Assembly: GCA_029948255.1 (NCBI GenBank)
Contig: JALIZF010001698.1
Coordinates: 434,001-498,000 of the forward strand
Origin: Telmatactis stephensoni
Taxonomy: Eukaryota > Cnidaria > Anthozoa > Actiniaria > Isophelliidae
DNA: 64,000 nucleotides
Reading direction: 5' to 3'
Shown: piece after piece, positions 21,691-34,100 of the stretch
Numbering within the stretch: the stretch's first letter is position 1
How the letters are laid out: every line of letters starts with the position of its first letter
Notes under the pieces: model-generated
What the model was told of the DNA's origin: nothing
What the model saw: the letters and a program-made list of their open reading frames with translations, nothing else
Database searches by the model: none
Made by a program: the position numbers and the translations under genes

Positions 21691-22901
21691 ACTATCCCAT
21701 ACCTGGAAAATTTTACGAAACAATTCGACAGAATTTGTAGAAGTGGAAGGAATACAAATTCGCAACGTTCACCTCGTGGTCACAAAAATTACTCCCCAAG
21801 TTTGCTTGAGGATAACATTGGCGTTTAGCTTCTCATGTCTCTATATTTTGTTCACAAGTTACAATAGGCATTTGTCTTTCTTATAGCAGATATGGTTCTC
21901 GCTAGTTTTAAAATTTGGTTAATTGAGATTTTGGCGGTAGTTTTGACTACATATAATTTTGCGTCGTAAAAGGCAGCGCAAATTTGTATCGCAACTTCTA
22001 AGGATTATTTAGAATTCATGAAAATAACTGTTTTCTTCCACCCTATCACCATCAACCTGTCCTATTTGGTCTGCTGTTGTATGCCCTTTCGTGCCACACC
22101 CAAAACATGACACAGCCCGGCATTACAAATATATAGGAATATCCAAGAGAAGATGAGGTAAGAGAAGGAATCCCGCGTATTAGGTCTTTGGACAATCATA
22201 TGCCCCGTTTGATGCTATAATATTGTAGTATAATAGATGCTATAATAGTGTAATTTCAATGAAGTTTCAGCTAAACTGAATTTTGAACAATTTAGATGCT
22301 AGTCCCCCTTTACCTAATACGCGTAAAAAGTATAGTTTCCATGGTAACTGTCTTTCTTTTGCAAGCTAAAGGAAATTCGATCGGCAGCCAGATCAGAGAA
22401 GCTTTCTCCCGCTAAAAAGAAATGATTTATTCATTTATTCCCTCCGCTTCTTCCCAGTCCCCCTCCACCCCTTTACCCTCCTTCCCCCTCCTCTCCCCTC
22501 CCCTCCCCTCCCCTCCCCTCTCCTTTCCTTGAGAGCCGGCAACGTAAGCTATTTAGATTAAAAAAAAACTATTTTTCACCTGTCTATTTTGAATGTAAAG
22601 AAAATGTGTTGCTCAGTTAATGATTAATGGGCCCTGATAGCAATAGGCTTATTTCCAACCGCGAGTAGTCATTTCTAATTTTCATCGATTTTCATCCAAG
22701 TGCATTGCCTATTAAAAATGGCTTAATCAGTCTTTGAACTTTGTGGACAGCTGCGGGAAGCTTTTATAAATTCACTAAAATATTAGGAATAAAAATATCA
22801 TTAAGAAACTATAACTTTACAAAGTAAATACAAAATTATGGAACCTAACCTTCTGTCAAAATGCTAAATGCTATGTCAAAGTGGGTTTTTTTCCATTTCA
22901 G
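20870..22901. repeat. 2032-bp tandem duplication, unit 1
   Basis: Unit 1 is 20870-22901 and unit 2 is 22902-24933, with a constant 2032-bp offset and a 2-bp 'cc' microhomology at the junction. I found no difference in the stretches compared, including the (CCCCT)n tract and a 9-A run. It joins part of the composite insertion on the left to a partial upstream block on the right. Confidence 0.9.
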
Positions 22902-24933
22902 CCGCAAAATCCAAAGAAAAATGAGTTCAGATAGCATTCCGAATTTTGACTTTTGCTTCGATCAGTGACATATTGAACGATGAGGATCTCGTTTCTGAAG
23001 TCCGTAAAGTTGAAGAAGACGAGGAAAAAAAGTGAAATCGCGATTCGTAAGTTTCAGCGATATCTGACAGGTATCGTTTCAAGTGCAGAGGCAAAAGGGA
23101 CGAAGAAAAATACCACTTGGATAATTTGTCTGCATCTCTTAACGAAACAACAAGCAGTACAGCAGCTATCAACAACATAACCCTGACTTGTCGGGCTTTC
23201 CAAATGCCATGTTTAACGGGTATTCAATCAACAATACTCACGTCTATGTGCTTCCTAAGGATACAGACACTTTTGAAAGGTAAAACAGTTTGTAAAAACC
23301 ATCAGTTTTTGATTTTTTTGAACTTTTTTATGTACTTTCATCAGCTTCAGTTTGACTGTCGAAGTGGACACTGTCAATGTTTTGGCGGGCTTTTGACTTG
23401 TTGAAAGCTTTGTTATTTCAGTAGCCAATCAAAAGTAAGATTTTAGAGTTGTTAGCCAATAAGATTGAAGAACGCATTGTTCAAAATCTGGTGTCGTAAA
23501 TCCGGCAAAAACAGTTGAATTTTGTGGTAAAAAACAAATCGAAATCACTTTTCTATGGGTCTGTCCTCTTATCGAACATAGAAATTGCGTCAGCAATGAT
23601 CCAAACTTGGCAGTGAAACCACTCGCTACGCTCGTGGTTCCACTTGAGTTTGGATCATTGCTGACGCAATTTCTATGTTCGATAAGAGGACAGACCCATA
23701 GAAAAGTGATTTCGATTTGTTAACTATCCCATACCTGGAAAATTTTACGAAACAATTCGACAGAATTTGTAGAAGTGGAAGGAATACAAATTCGCAACGT
23801 TCACCTCGTGGTCACAAAAATTACTCCCCAAGTTTGCTTGAGGATAACATTGGCGTTTAGCTTCTCATGTCTCTATATTTTGTTCACAAGTTACAATAGG
23901 CATTTGTCTTTCTTATAGCAGATATGGTTCTCGCTAGTTTTAAAATTTGGTTAATTGAGATTTTGGCGGTAGTTTTGACTACATATAATTTTGCGTCGTA
24001 AAAGGCAGCGCAAATTTGTATCGCAACTTCTAAGGATTATTTAGAATTCATGAAAATAACTGTTTTCTTCCACCCTATCACCATCAACCTGTCCTATTTG
24101 GTCTGCTGTTGTATGCCCTTTCGTGCCACACCCAAAACATGACACAGCCCGGCATTACAAATATATAGGAATATCCAAGAGAAGATGAGGTAAGAGAAGG
24201 AATCCCGCGTATTAGGTCTTTGGACAATCATATGCCCCGTTTGATGCTATAATATTGTAGTATAATAGATGCTATAATAGTGTAATTTCAATGAAGTTTC
24301 AGCTAAACTGAATTTTGAACAATTTAGATGCTAGTCCCCCTTTACCTAATACGCGTAAAAAGTATAGTTTCCATGGTAACTGTCTTTCTTTTGCAAGCTA
24401 AAGGAAATTCGATCGGCAGCCAGATCAGAGAAGCTTTCTCCCGCTAAAAAGAAATGATTTATTCATTTATTCCCTCCGCTTCTTCCCAGTCCCCCTCCAC
24501 CCCTTTACCCTCCTTCCCCCTCCTCTCCCCTCCCCTCCCCTCCCCTCCCCTCTCCTTTCCTTGAGAGCCGGCAACGTAAGCTATTTAGATTAAAAAAAAA
24601 CTATTTTTCACCTGTCTATTTTGAATGTAAAGAAAATGTGTTGCTCAGTTAATGATTAATGGGCCCTGATAGCAATAGGCTTATTTCCAACCGCGAGTAG
24701 TCATTTCTAATTTTCATCGATTTTCATCCAAGTGCATTGCCTATTAAAAATGGCTTAATCAGTCTTTGAACTTTGTGGACAGCTGCGGGAAGCTTTTATA
24801 AATTCACTAAAATATTAGGAATAAAAATATCATTAAGAAACTATAACTTTACAAAGTAAATACAAAATTATGGAACCTAACCTTCTGTCAAAATGCTAAA
24901 TGCTATGTCAAAGTGGGTTTTTTTCCATTTCAG
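22902..24933. repeat. 2032-bp tandem duplication, unit 2
   Basis: Apparently identical copy of 20870-22901. It carries the second copy of the strong foldback (about 23532-23722). The sequence then continues into a full upstream block (24934-25080), which unit 1 lacks at its right edge, so the duplication breakpoint falls inside that block at 'ttcag/cc'. Confidence 0.9.
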
Positions 24934-27100
24934 CCCCTTAAAACGCCACATGATGTCCAATGCAATATCGTCTTCGTATTCAACTAGTTTCGTTTTAATC
25001 AAGACAACCATCGCACACAGGACGTTATTCAGCAGCTTACTTTGGAGTTCTCCTGATTGGAAAGAAAATCTTGGGGTAATTATTGATCTATTATTAACTA
25101 GTTAACTACTAGGTCGATTACTACAGGAACAGAGGTGTAAAAATATTTCAACTTCATTGGATAAATCATTTTATATTTGTTGTAATTCTTCCAGGTTCTA
25201 ACATTGGTATTTTATTAGTGAGTCTCTCTAATCGAGTTCTCTAACAATTACTGCATATAATTTGTTCACATGTTGAATCATTATAGAGAACATTGTGAAT
25301 TTTGTGCAAATTGCTTTTGAAAAAGAACGAGTTAGAGACGGAAGTGTTAGTGATCGCCAGCTAAAGTCGCTAGACGTTTTAAACTATGAGAATAAGGAAA
25401 ATACGATAAAAGTGATTGTCTACCATACATGAGCCTACATGCAAAATGGCGATTTGTACGCCTGCTTTTTCTATACCAAAAGTTACTTTAGAAATGAGTT
25501 TTTGTAAAGACAATTCAAAAATCAATCGAAGAGCTGTAGTTACTGAATAGAGTATCAAAATTGGCTACTTATATTGTAGTAAGGAAAGTCTCGTACTTCG
25601 TTTTAGTGGTCTTCTCCCACTGCAAACGTTTACAAGAAACTTGACGATCACGTGACCGCCACACTTTGAAATTGTCTGCACATCATTTTTTGTCGATTTA
25701 TTTTAGTAAGATAACGAAAAACAATGAAACTATGTTATTTACAAGCTCGAAAATCTGTAGTTAGATATTTGACAAAGAACTGAAAGAAAACTTAATATTC
25801 TTTCTGCTGTATGACCATTTGAAATTCACGCAAATTAGTTGCTGCCTTTTTATGTGTTTTATGACTCAAAATCATAAAATATCAACAATTAACTTGACTG
25901 ATATACAATTTTTAACTAAAAATGGCCCAGTGTTAAGAAGGAATTTTTATCCAACAAATTGTTCAAAGCCGTATAGTTGAGTGTTTTCTCGGCTTTGATG
26001 TGTTGTTTTGAAAGTCTCTCTGATGTTTTTTACTGACACCAAGAGATTGTGCACAAATAACTGAGTTATTCGTTGCTCGTATTCCTGTCAATTTTAGGAC
26101 AAATTCCACTGATATAGTCAATAATGTCGTACGCACTTGGCATATTTATACAGTTACCAATAACAACCTAAAATAGATTGTCAATTTAGGACTTTACTTC
26201 AAAACGGATAAAACTACCGCCTACCGACATAGGTAATACCCGTATGCAAATCAAATAAAACCTAACTTTTTGAGTCATATTCGACATTTTCTATTCATTT
26301 CGATTATTTTCATAGTTGCATTCACAAATACTAAAAAATTCTTTATGCATATCTAGCCACCGGGTTGTTTTGAATGTAAAGAAAATGTGTTGCTTAATGA
26401 TTACTGGGGCCCTGACAGCAATAAGCTTATTTCCAACCGCGAGTCATTTCTAATTTTCAACGATTTTCATGGCCAAGTGCATTGCCTATCAAAAATGGCT
26501 TAATCAGTCTTTGAACTTTGTGGACAGCTGCAGGAAGCTTTTATAAATTCACTAAAATATTAGGAATAAAAATATCAGTAAGAAACTATAACTTTACAAA
26601 GTAAATACAAAATTATAGAACCTAACCTTCTGTCAAAATGCTAAATGCTTTTTCAAAATGATTTTTTCATCTCAGCCAGTATAAGATTGCTTTCCTTAAA
26701 ACGCTACCAGATGTCCAATGCGTTACTCTATGGCCTTGTTAAAGTGGGACGACGATGAAATTAGCGCCCTTATTATTTTTATATTTGTTGACATCCTAAT
26801 AGCATTCATATTAACATGTCAAAGCGATTTTGTCGTACGATAAAAAGAACAACCTCAAAAGGAGCTATTTTCCTCTGCTTTTATCGGCCGCCATTATTCA
26901 AAGGAGTACTTGGATGAAAATTTATAACGAATGAAAATGACATGAAACTCAGTCACACCGATAATTATGGCCCCAACTATCACCATGAAGTAACATTTTC
27001 TTCTTATTTAGAGGAGACGGATAGAAATTGTTAAGTATTTTAACATCTAAATTTTGAGTAACTGACAAATTAATAAAATACTTTCATATCTAGCATTAAC
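24934..27100. other. Upstream region of copy C, repeat blocks only
   Basis: Two recurring upstream blocks (about 24934-25080 and 26510-26725), a CACGTG site near 25650, and AT-rich sequence also found at 33.8-34.3, 35.2-36.3 and 60.9-61.6 kb. From about 26730 to 27010 the sequence departs from the other units ('ctatggccttgttaaagtgg' onward), which suggests an insertion or replacement just before gene C. No gene was recognised. Confidence 0.5.
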
Positions 27101-27135
27101 TTGTTATTTCAGACCACGTGAACACTTCTTTCACG

Positions 27136-29292
27136 ATGTTGGTGCCAATGATAGTCACGCTGCTGTTTCCATGGATACGCGTCTATGCCGCTGACCAATG
27201 TCGTACTGCCTATTCTCAAAGCAATCTCAAACTTCAAGGTCACTTGATAAAATCGCTGTCAAGATCTGAAAGCCCCCAGTGTACTGATGAATGTGCATCG
27301 CACGGAAAGTGTCACAGCATCAACTTTGATCAAGACAAAGGAATTTGTGAGCTGAACGACGCTAATCACTTGTCCAACCCTGAAAGTCTGGTCTATTCAC
27401 ATGGTTCTCAATACTTGAACTACTTTAAACGTCCTGTAGCCAAATGCAGCAACAAACTTTGCAGTGAACCGCTGGTGTGTAAGGTGGTTGAAGATGGTCT
27501 GGACTACAACTGCGTTAAACCACCTTTAGCGGAAGGTAAATAAATTGAACAAAAATATCTCCCCTTAAATGACATGACTCCGAAAATTAAAGTTCTTAAT
27601 TTAAATTGTACGTATAGTACCACAGTTTCACCCTCCAAAAATAATGAAACTGAATAACCTGTAGAAAAGAGCTTTTTAGCTTGTACAAAATTATGATAGC
27701 TCTAAAAGAAGCTTCTGAAGATATTAGAAATGTAATAAATATCTTTACAATTATTTTTCAGTTCTGAATTTTCCACGAAAAAACATTGCAGATAAAGTGG
27801 TTCTGGACAATCCATTTAACGTCAACTTGACTGTCTTCACAGTTGCATTATGGGTACAGGCTGATCGGTCAAGTGCGGCCTCACAGCATACGCTGTTTTC
27901 TTATGCAACGCCAAGCGAGGAAAATGAAATTCTGTTAGTTCTTAATAGCGATAATGTTGCTGCTCTTTCGTTGAAAGGGACTTACGTGGGCGTTGTAAAG
28001 TAAGTTTAGGCACATCTCTACACAAGCTAATCTTCTATGAAATCAAAAATTTCTATGCCAAATAGACGACTTTCAAAAATGGCGCCCTAGTACATGAGAA
28101 CGAGGCCACAAAGGCCTTGTTACCAGAAAATAAGCGTGGCGACACTTCTATTGCTATCAAAGACGATGTGTTCCTTTTCCTTTTAAAATACCTATTTTAT
28201 GTCCATTTTACAGGATAATTTTTATATATTTAGAATCATTTGATGCGATGTTGATTTTGGAAGCCTTTCTGACCTCGTTATCGTGAACAATGAGCCCGCC
28301 ATTTTTGAAAGTCGTCTATAGATTTGCCCGTGTAGACAGTCAAACAAACTCACAATTACCAAGTTTCCTTCCTTTTGAGTCGGCAATGATTTTTGGACAG
28401 CTGGCGAATGAAAATGCTCAAATATAGTTGTCGATCAGACTTTTCGTTTTCAGCAAAAGCCGTATTTGTCATTCCCCCCTCTCCCTCCCCCCAAAAAATA
28501 TTTGTTCTTAAAATTGCCCACCATAGAACACTTGCTTGTGCAGGCGGTCTTTGCAAGGCCTACCCCGGACCCTAAAATCGCCGTTATTTTGGGCGATCTT
28601 GGGAGATATAAGGCGATCTTAGGCGATATTGGGAAATTTTAGCCATTTCGAGTTGGTGCTCTTAGGCGCACTTGGGCGATATTGAGCGATCTTGCATGGG
28701 CGATCTTGGGCAATATTAGGGCCAAAGTAGGCCTTTTGCATGAGCAAATTCTGTCAGTTTGTCTTTTTTCTTCGTGTAGCTAAATCCATATGAAAAATGT
28801 AATTCTCATACGAAATTTGCGTGCGTAGACCACGGTTAACGAAGCATGCATTTCAATTTCTTCCAAGTCATTTTAGTAAAATATTTTTCCTCATTTCTGT
28901 CCAGCACAGTAAACCCTATTGCCGACGCCAAATGGCACCATCTTTGTGTGTCCTGGGAAAACACACAGGGTGAAGTGAACGTCTACGTTGATGGTCTTGT
29001 AGTAAAGTCACAGAAAACCTTCAAGATTGGTCATGTTATTGAGAAGGGTGCGATTGTTCTTGGACAAGACCAGGACAGCTACAAAGGAGGTTTCGAACAA
29101 TACCAGAGCCTTCAAGGAAACCTGACGAGTGTTAACATGTGGAACAGGGTCCTTACAGCACAAGAGATATCTGACCTGGCTAAATCATGCACGGCAGGGG
29201 AGGGGAACATCGTCAAGTGGGCTGATCTCAAGGATAAAGGAGAAGGAGAAGTGAAGCTGATTACCACTTCTGCATGCGGTCCTGGTTTGTAA
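27136..29292 (+). CDS. PAN/apple-pentraxin secreted protein, copy C (intact)
   Basis: Exons are 27136-27535, 27762-27999 and 28905-29292, giving 1026 nt and a 341-residue protein; phases 1 and 2 match at both junctions. The ATG at 27136 was chosen over the upstream in-frame GTG because it starts the signal peptide (MLVPMIVTLLFPWIRVYA) shared by all copies. Exon 1 is preceded by a tttcag acceptor, so transcription starts in an upstream exon not located. Residues about 20-133 form a Cys-rich PAN/apple-like domain, possibly with an EGF-like half at its end. Residues about 134-341 are a pentraxin domain: ALWVQAD, NEILLV, WHHLCVSWEN, then GQDQDSYKGGFE and SVNMWNRVL, covering the usual calcium-site positions (Asn, Asp/Gln/Asp, Glu). 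The first Cys of the classical pentraxin pair is Ala. The likely role is extracellular recognition or adhesion; the substrate is unknown. The stop (GPGL TAA) overlaps a possible donor GTAAGT. Confidence 0.85.
28062..28313. mobile_element. MITE in intron 2 of copy C
   Basis: Inverted ends 'gacgactttcaaaaatggcg' and its complement, flanked by TA. Gene D lacks it: there 'ccaaatagatttgcccgtg' runs on directly at about 50093. TA flanks and size suggest a Tc1/mariner-type MITE. The insertion postdates the split of C and D. Confidence 0.75.
28552..28738. mobile_element. Second MITE-like insertion in intron 2 of copy C
   Basis: The ends 'aaggcctac' and 'gtaggcctt' are inverted, with a direct repeat of about 4-5 bp (ttgc or tttgc) at the flanks. 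The interior is a degenerate tandem array on 'gggcgatcttgg'. The matching site in gene D (about 50340) is empty. Confidence 0.65.
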
Positions 29293-29541
29293 GTTAAACC
29301 GACAAAATTGAACACTTTCTCTACTGGATATAAACGATAACTTTAACGATTAATGGTTTTACAGTTTTAAAAAACTGTGGATGATAATTCATTGTCTTCG
29401 GAGTGACAATCTGCGTATACAGACATTTTTCCCGATGGGGGAAAGGGAGGGGGAGGTGTACTCTCTATATAAGCTATATTGTAGTGTGGAACCCTCAAGG
29501 ATATAATCCTCTGTGTTTTGATCTGAAACAATAGAATATAT

Positions 29542-30083
29542 CAGACTAGGCGCAAAACTGAAAAAGTCGATCGCAAAAAAAATGCATAGGCATTTTGGTG
29601 TAGAAGCTGGTAACATAACTATTCTAAACTAATTTTCATGCTGAATCCGAATATGACAGTTACCAAGACGTATTCTGCAATCTTATACGTGTAAATGACG
29701 TATTTTGTGAATTGTTACAGTCATTTCATCGGCTAACGGCTATTTCATGTAATTCCAAAATTTCCTAACTTAAAAGCAATGACCATAGCTAGAAAGAGCA
29801 TATCAAAATCAATAAAATTGTGAGGTTTGAAGGATATAAGTTAAATAATCAAGGAGATACGAATTTTCAAAATCGAAATTTGTTTGTATCTCTTGCATAG
29901 TGTAAGTGTTTTCATACAAAAATTCACAAAATACGTCATTTACACATATAAGATTGCAGAATACGTCTTGGTAACTGTCATATTCGCATTCAGCATGAAA
30001 AATCAGTTTAGAATAGTTATGTTACCAGCCTCTACCCCAAAATATTCTAGGTATCTGATTTTTCGAAAATGCGCCTAGTCTAT
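29542..30083. mobile_element. Foldback MITE, same family as 53882-54588
   Basis: The ends read AGACTAGGCGC in inverted orientation and the arms match the 53.9-kb copy, including 'cataactattctaaactaat' and 'ttaccaagacgtattctg'. In gene D the flanks meet without it ('aacatacttttaagaacaaa' near 51115), so it inserted 3' of C after the C/D duplication. Confidence 0.8.
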
Positions 30084-33023
30084 ATTTTTAAGAACAAACT
30101 GCCATTTTTGTCTGAAGTGGGATACATTTTAAATGAGAAGATCACCTTTTAGGTCTGAAATAGGTTTTATCAAGCGATAGCCGCACACCTCCACCCAAAT
30201 GTTTGGTGATTACACTCCCCCCCCCCCCCCCTGGTGTTTATCCATGGTTTAACTGTCGGGGTACTTTCACGATGCACAGAGGACGGATGTATTTGTAGGC
30301 CCCCACTATCAGAGGTTTCAAAAATATATAGAATCACATCTTTATTTGTAATCAGTAACTGAATTTTGAAATTTTAGCAACGCTGTACTCTTCAAGGGTT
30401 TCGATTTCATTGAAAAGAAAAAAAGAAAAAGAAAACAATTCGCAGCATAGTTTATGTAACACTCGAGCTCCTTAATAAGTTGTTAATTCAAAGAATAAAA
30501 GTTAAGCACATAAAGTCTGATGATTTGCTTTAAAATCAGTTTAAAATTTGTTTTACAAACGTAACACGGAAATATTATACTCATTTCTTATTTTTGACGT
30601 TGATAAAGGAAAAATTGCTCATAAACGCGATTTGGAAGAGGGAAGAATTACCTTATGTGAATGTGTGAAGACGATGGTTTTAGGCCGGTGGATTTTTTGT
30701 AACCGGCCGGGCCTGCACGACTGAATACCAAACTTGTTAGCATCGAAGTGGACAATGCTGGTGGGAATTCTAATTGGGCTGAAGTTTTATAAATAACAAT
30801 AGTTTGATATTTTAAAATTATCTTAGAATTAAGACATTTGCTCTTGTTAAAACCCCTACCTCTGGTCAGGGCAGCAATGGTGCCGAAGTTTCCTCCCCTC
30901 GGGGTAATACTAACAGAGGTGGATCGTAAGGGGGTGGGGGGGGGGTGGGGGGGGGGTATGGAAACCGCAAAATGGCAAACAAAATTGAGAAGAAAAAAAA
31001 AAAACGAAACGAAAATCGTCAACATCTCCAAAACGGCAAACCGTGTACAAAATCCGAAGTCAAAAGCCGCAGGTTAGGACAACTAACAACCGCAAAACCG
31101 CATAAAAATAACGCAAAACCGCATCATTGCAAACCCTTACGTCCCCCTCCTAACAAGTTGTGAAAGTTTACTTCACACTGATTGGTTAGTTCCCTCAGAA
31201 GAATTTACCAAGTTGACAAAAATACCTGGGGAGTATATCTACCGTAAAAAGCATCATTTTAAACGACTTTTTCTGAGACGGAACGTAATAATTCCCAAGT
31301 TGGAGGGAAAAACGCCTTGCAGCTTATGCACAGCACAAGAACAGTCAGGTGGCTTTAGTGCAGGTTTAGAATTATCGGTGATGTTTGTCTCATGTTTTCA
31401 GCGTCTTGTAAAATTTATCGCTGTATTCCATCAAGAACGAAATCGTAGGACAGCTCGAAAATCGGTTGTGAGAAAAAGAAATTATTATATATGGCACAAA
31501 CTACTTCCGGTGAATTTGCGCGCTCTTATTGGCTATTTGACGGAAATATCCCGGACCGCAAACTATTTTGAAAACACACCAAGAATTAACTTGCAAGGCA
31601 ACGTTCAAACAATTTTTCACAACGAAAAGCAGTTAAAACTAACAAAACTTAATACTAAACAACTTTCGTTCCATTCTAACAAATTAAAGAAAACTTTTAC
31701 TTGTCCAGCTAAATAATTAAGCTTATATTTTTAAAAATAAGAAAACCAATCTCATAGGGTACAAAAATGTCACAGTCAAATAAAGGACGTCATTCTTCAT
31801 AAAAATGTTTTCATACTGAGCTAACTGAATCATAGATTAAACTTACAATTTTTTAGTTTTTTCAATCCTGCAAACTACCTCGGCGAACTCTGGAGTCAAT
31901 GTCACCTCTATTTGAGGTCAAAAGTAAACTTGAGCTGACGTGTTATCTCCAAGTCTTTAGCAGCATATTCACTGAAATCGTTACGAAAAAAGCTCAAAAT
32001 TTTGGTACAGTTTAATGTCGTTAACATTTGGAAAACGCACCTTGAGTCCATCACACGTTGACAAACCAGTCTTGTCTGTAAGCTTCTAGGTTTCAAAGTA
32101 AAAAATGCGGTGTTGATTTTGGCTTTCAAGGCCCACTTTATAATTTCAAATCAGCTCCAAAAGTGATCAAAAGACAATCTTTGTTTGTGAATTATTTCCA
32201 AAATTACCGTCTTTGAATTTGACATGTTCGCTTCAGGGACCGCTTCAGGTTGATTTGTGCCGTTCTTGATTGTTAACATGCAAAAAGGCGCGAATCGTCA
32301 GACACGCGCGCTCCTATAAACCGGAAGTAAAATATATCGAAATGCTAAAAAAGGAGAGAAAAATTGAAAACATGTCATCAAGGGAGCATAAATATTCGGA
32401 TTTCTACTATCCAAACAAGCCCCTCCAGTCCTCCCCCTCTCCTTTCTCTCCACAAACTCTCTCACCCCCTCCCCATTACACACACAAATGAAAAAAAAAA
32501 AAGGAAAAAATTAGAAGAAGAAGAAAGAAAGAAAACCGAATAAGGTTTCATTTGGGGAACGTTGCATGAGCACAAAGTTGGCATCGTATAACAAAGAAAT
32601 GGATATGGCTCTGTCTCGAATTCTCCCAACCCCTCTCTTGCATGTTTATATCAAAGTATATGCAAAAACGGAAAACGTTTTCTTGCTTAACAGCAATTTT
32701 CCAAACACGAAGTGAAATGACTCTCAGTTGGTTGGCTCGGTAAAGCCTGGTTGCTTTCTTTTTCATCTAGAACCAAGAAAAATAGTTTTCAATAACGTCA
32801 ACGACATTTTTGAATAAAAAAACATCCTCTTTATCTCAGAATGTTTGAATAATATTCTGTTAAGGGCGTTCGCGGGAAAAAACGTTTACCATGTTTTTTC
32901 CTTCAATTCTTCGCATGATGAGATAATGTCATCATAGAAGCTCAACGAGCAAATAAAAATGGGGGTCACCGTTCTCGTTGAGGAGTGAGGTGACATCAAA
33001 GTGCACCCACGTTTTCGTAGAAG
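30084..33023. other. Region between copy C and the array, no confident gene
   Basis: Contains poly-C and poly-G runs (about 30210 and 30940), 3'-flank sequence shared with copy B2, and a 167-codon open frame at 31213-31716 (+) with no recognisable domain. Part of that frame (about 31425-31490) is the repeat found at 19.95 kb, so it is probably not a gene. Low-complexity purine tracts lie near 32480-32535. Confidence 0.4.
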
Positions 33024-33117
33024 ATGGCAGCTCGAACGTTGACTCGATGTAGTTGCTTACTTTTGAAGCTTACTGAATTATACCTAGTGCAGCAAAGACA
33101 ACGACACTTGACAACAG
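33024..33117 (+). CDS. Candidate first exon encoding a mitochondrial-targeting-like peptide
   Basis: ATG in good context (gaagATGG) opens a 31-codon frame that ends at a strong CAG|GTATGT donor in phase 1. The peptide begins MAARTLTRCSCLLLKLTELY and continues with Arg, Gln and Thr; it is rich in Arg, Leu, Ser and Thr with a single acidic residue, as in mitochondrial presequences. A damaged copy lies at 20607-20701. No downstream exons were found, so it may be an orphaned exon of a nuclear mitochondrial gene carried in by duplication. The gene identity is unknown. Confidence 0.35.
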
Positions 33118-34100
33118 GTATGTTAACATCTTGTTCTATCCCATACCTAGAAAATTTCACGAAACAATTTCGGACAGAATTTGCAGAAGTCGAAGTAATA
33201 CAAATTCGCAACGTTCAGCTTGTGGTCACAAAAATTACTCCTCAAGTTTGCTTAGCTTGAGGATAACATTGGCGTTTAGCTTCTCATCTCTCCATATTTT
33301 GTTCACAAGTTACAATAGGCATTTTTGTCTTTCTTATAGCAGGTACGGTTCTCGCTGTTTTTGAAATTTTGTTGAGATTTTGGCGGTAGTTTTGACTACA
33401 TAATTTTGCGTTGTAACAGGCAGCGCAAATTTGTATCGCAACTTCTAAGGATTAAATTGACGTGATACATGCTGTATGTGGTCCTCTATGCCTTTATACT
33501 GGATTAATGAAATTCACCTTAGAATTGTGGTGAATTTATGACTAATTTTTCTCACAAAGCCATTTCTAAAAATCGTCTGATAACTCGAATTATTTGATCT
33601 AATTCGCAGAAAAATAATTACCGGTACAACTTTCAAGGCTTGTAGACAAATGGCTGCAAGTTTCTCAGAAATCGAACAAGGTTTTGATGTAAAAAGACGC
33701 GATTGAAATTCATGCCCAACAAACAAATCAATAGGTACGGGCCACCTTAAACTATGAGAATAAGGAAAATACGATAAAAGGTTCTCACATTGGTATTTTA
33801 TTAGTGATTCTCTCTAATCGAGTTACTGAATAACAATTACTGCATATGATCTATTCACATGTTGAATCATTATAGAGAACATTGTGAATTTTGTGCAAAT
33901 GCCTTTTGAAAAACAACGTACGAGTTAGAGACGGAAGTGTTAGTGAATCGCCAGCTAAAGTCGCTAGACGTTTTAAACTATAAGAATAAGGAAAATACGA
34001 TAAAAGTGATCGTCTACCATACATGAGCCTACATGCAAAACGGCGATTTGTACGCCACTAGTGAAAAGAACAAGTTTTCGAAAATAAGAAATATAGTGTA
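33118..34100. other. Intergenic sequence paralogous to 21.7-22.0 and 25.2-25.4 kb
   Basis: The first 330 bp match 21690-22010 (for example 'cttgaggataacattggcgt'), and 33780-34060 matches the region after upstream blocks elsewhere. No exon was recognised. Confidence 0.5.

Noticed and set aside
20870..24933. Two 2-kb direct repeats considered as LTRs of a retrovirus-like element
   Set aside because: They are directly adjacent with no internal region, no primer-binding site and no TG...CA ends; a tandem duplication explains them.
28575..28740. 'gggcgatcttgg' repeats as a satellite or regulatory array
   Set aside because: Confined to a small insertion absent from gene D; a degenerate internal repeat of the element is the simpler reading.
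31213..31716. 167-codon open frame as a gene
   Set aside because: Longest unassigned frame, but part of it is a repeat shared with 19.95 kb, composition is like its flanks, and no domain or splice context is visible.
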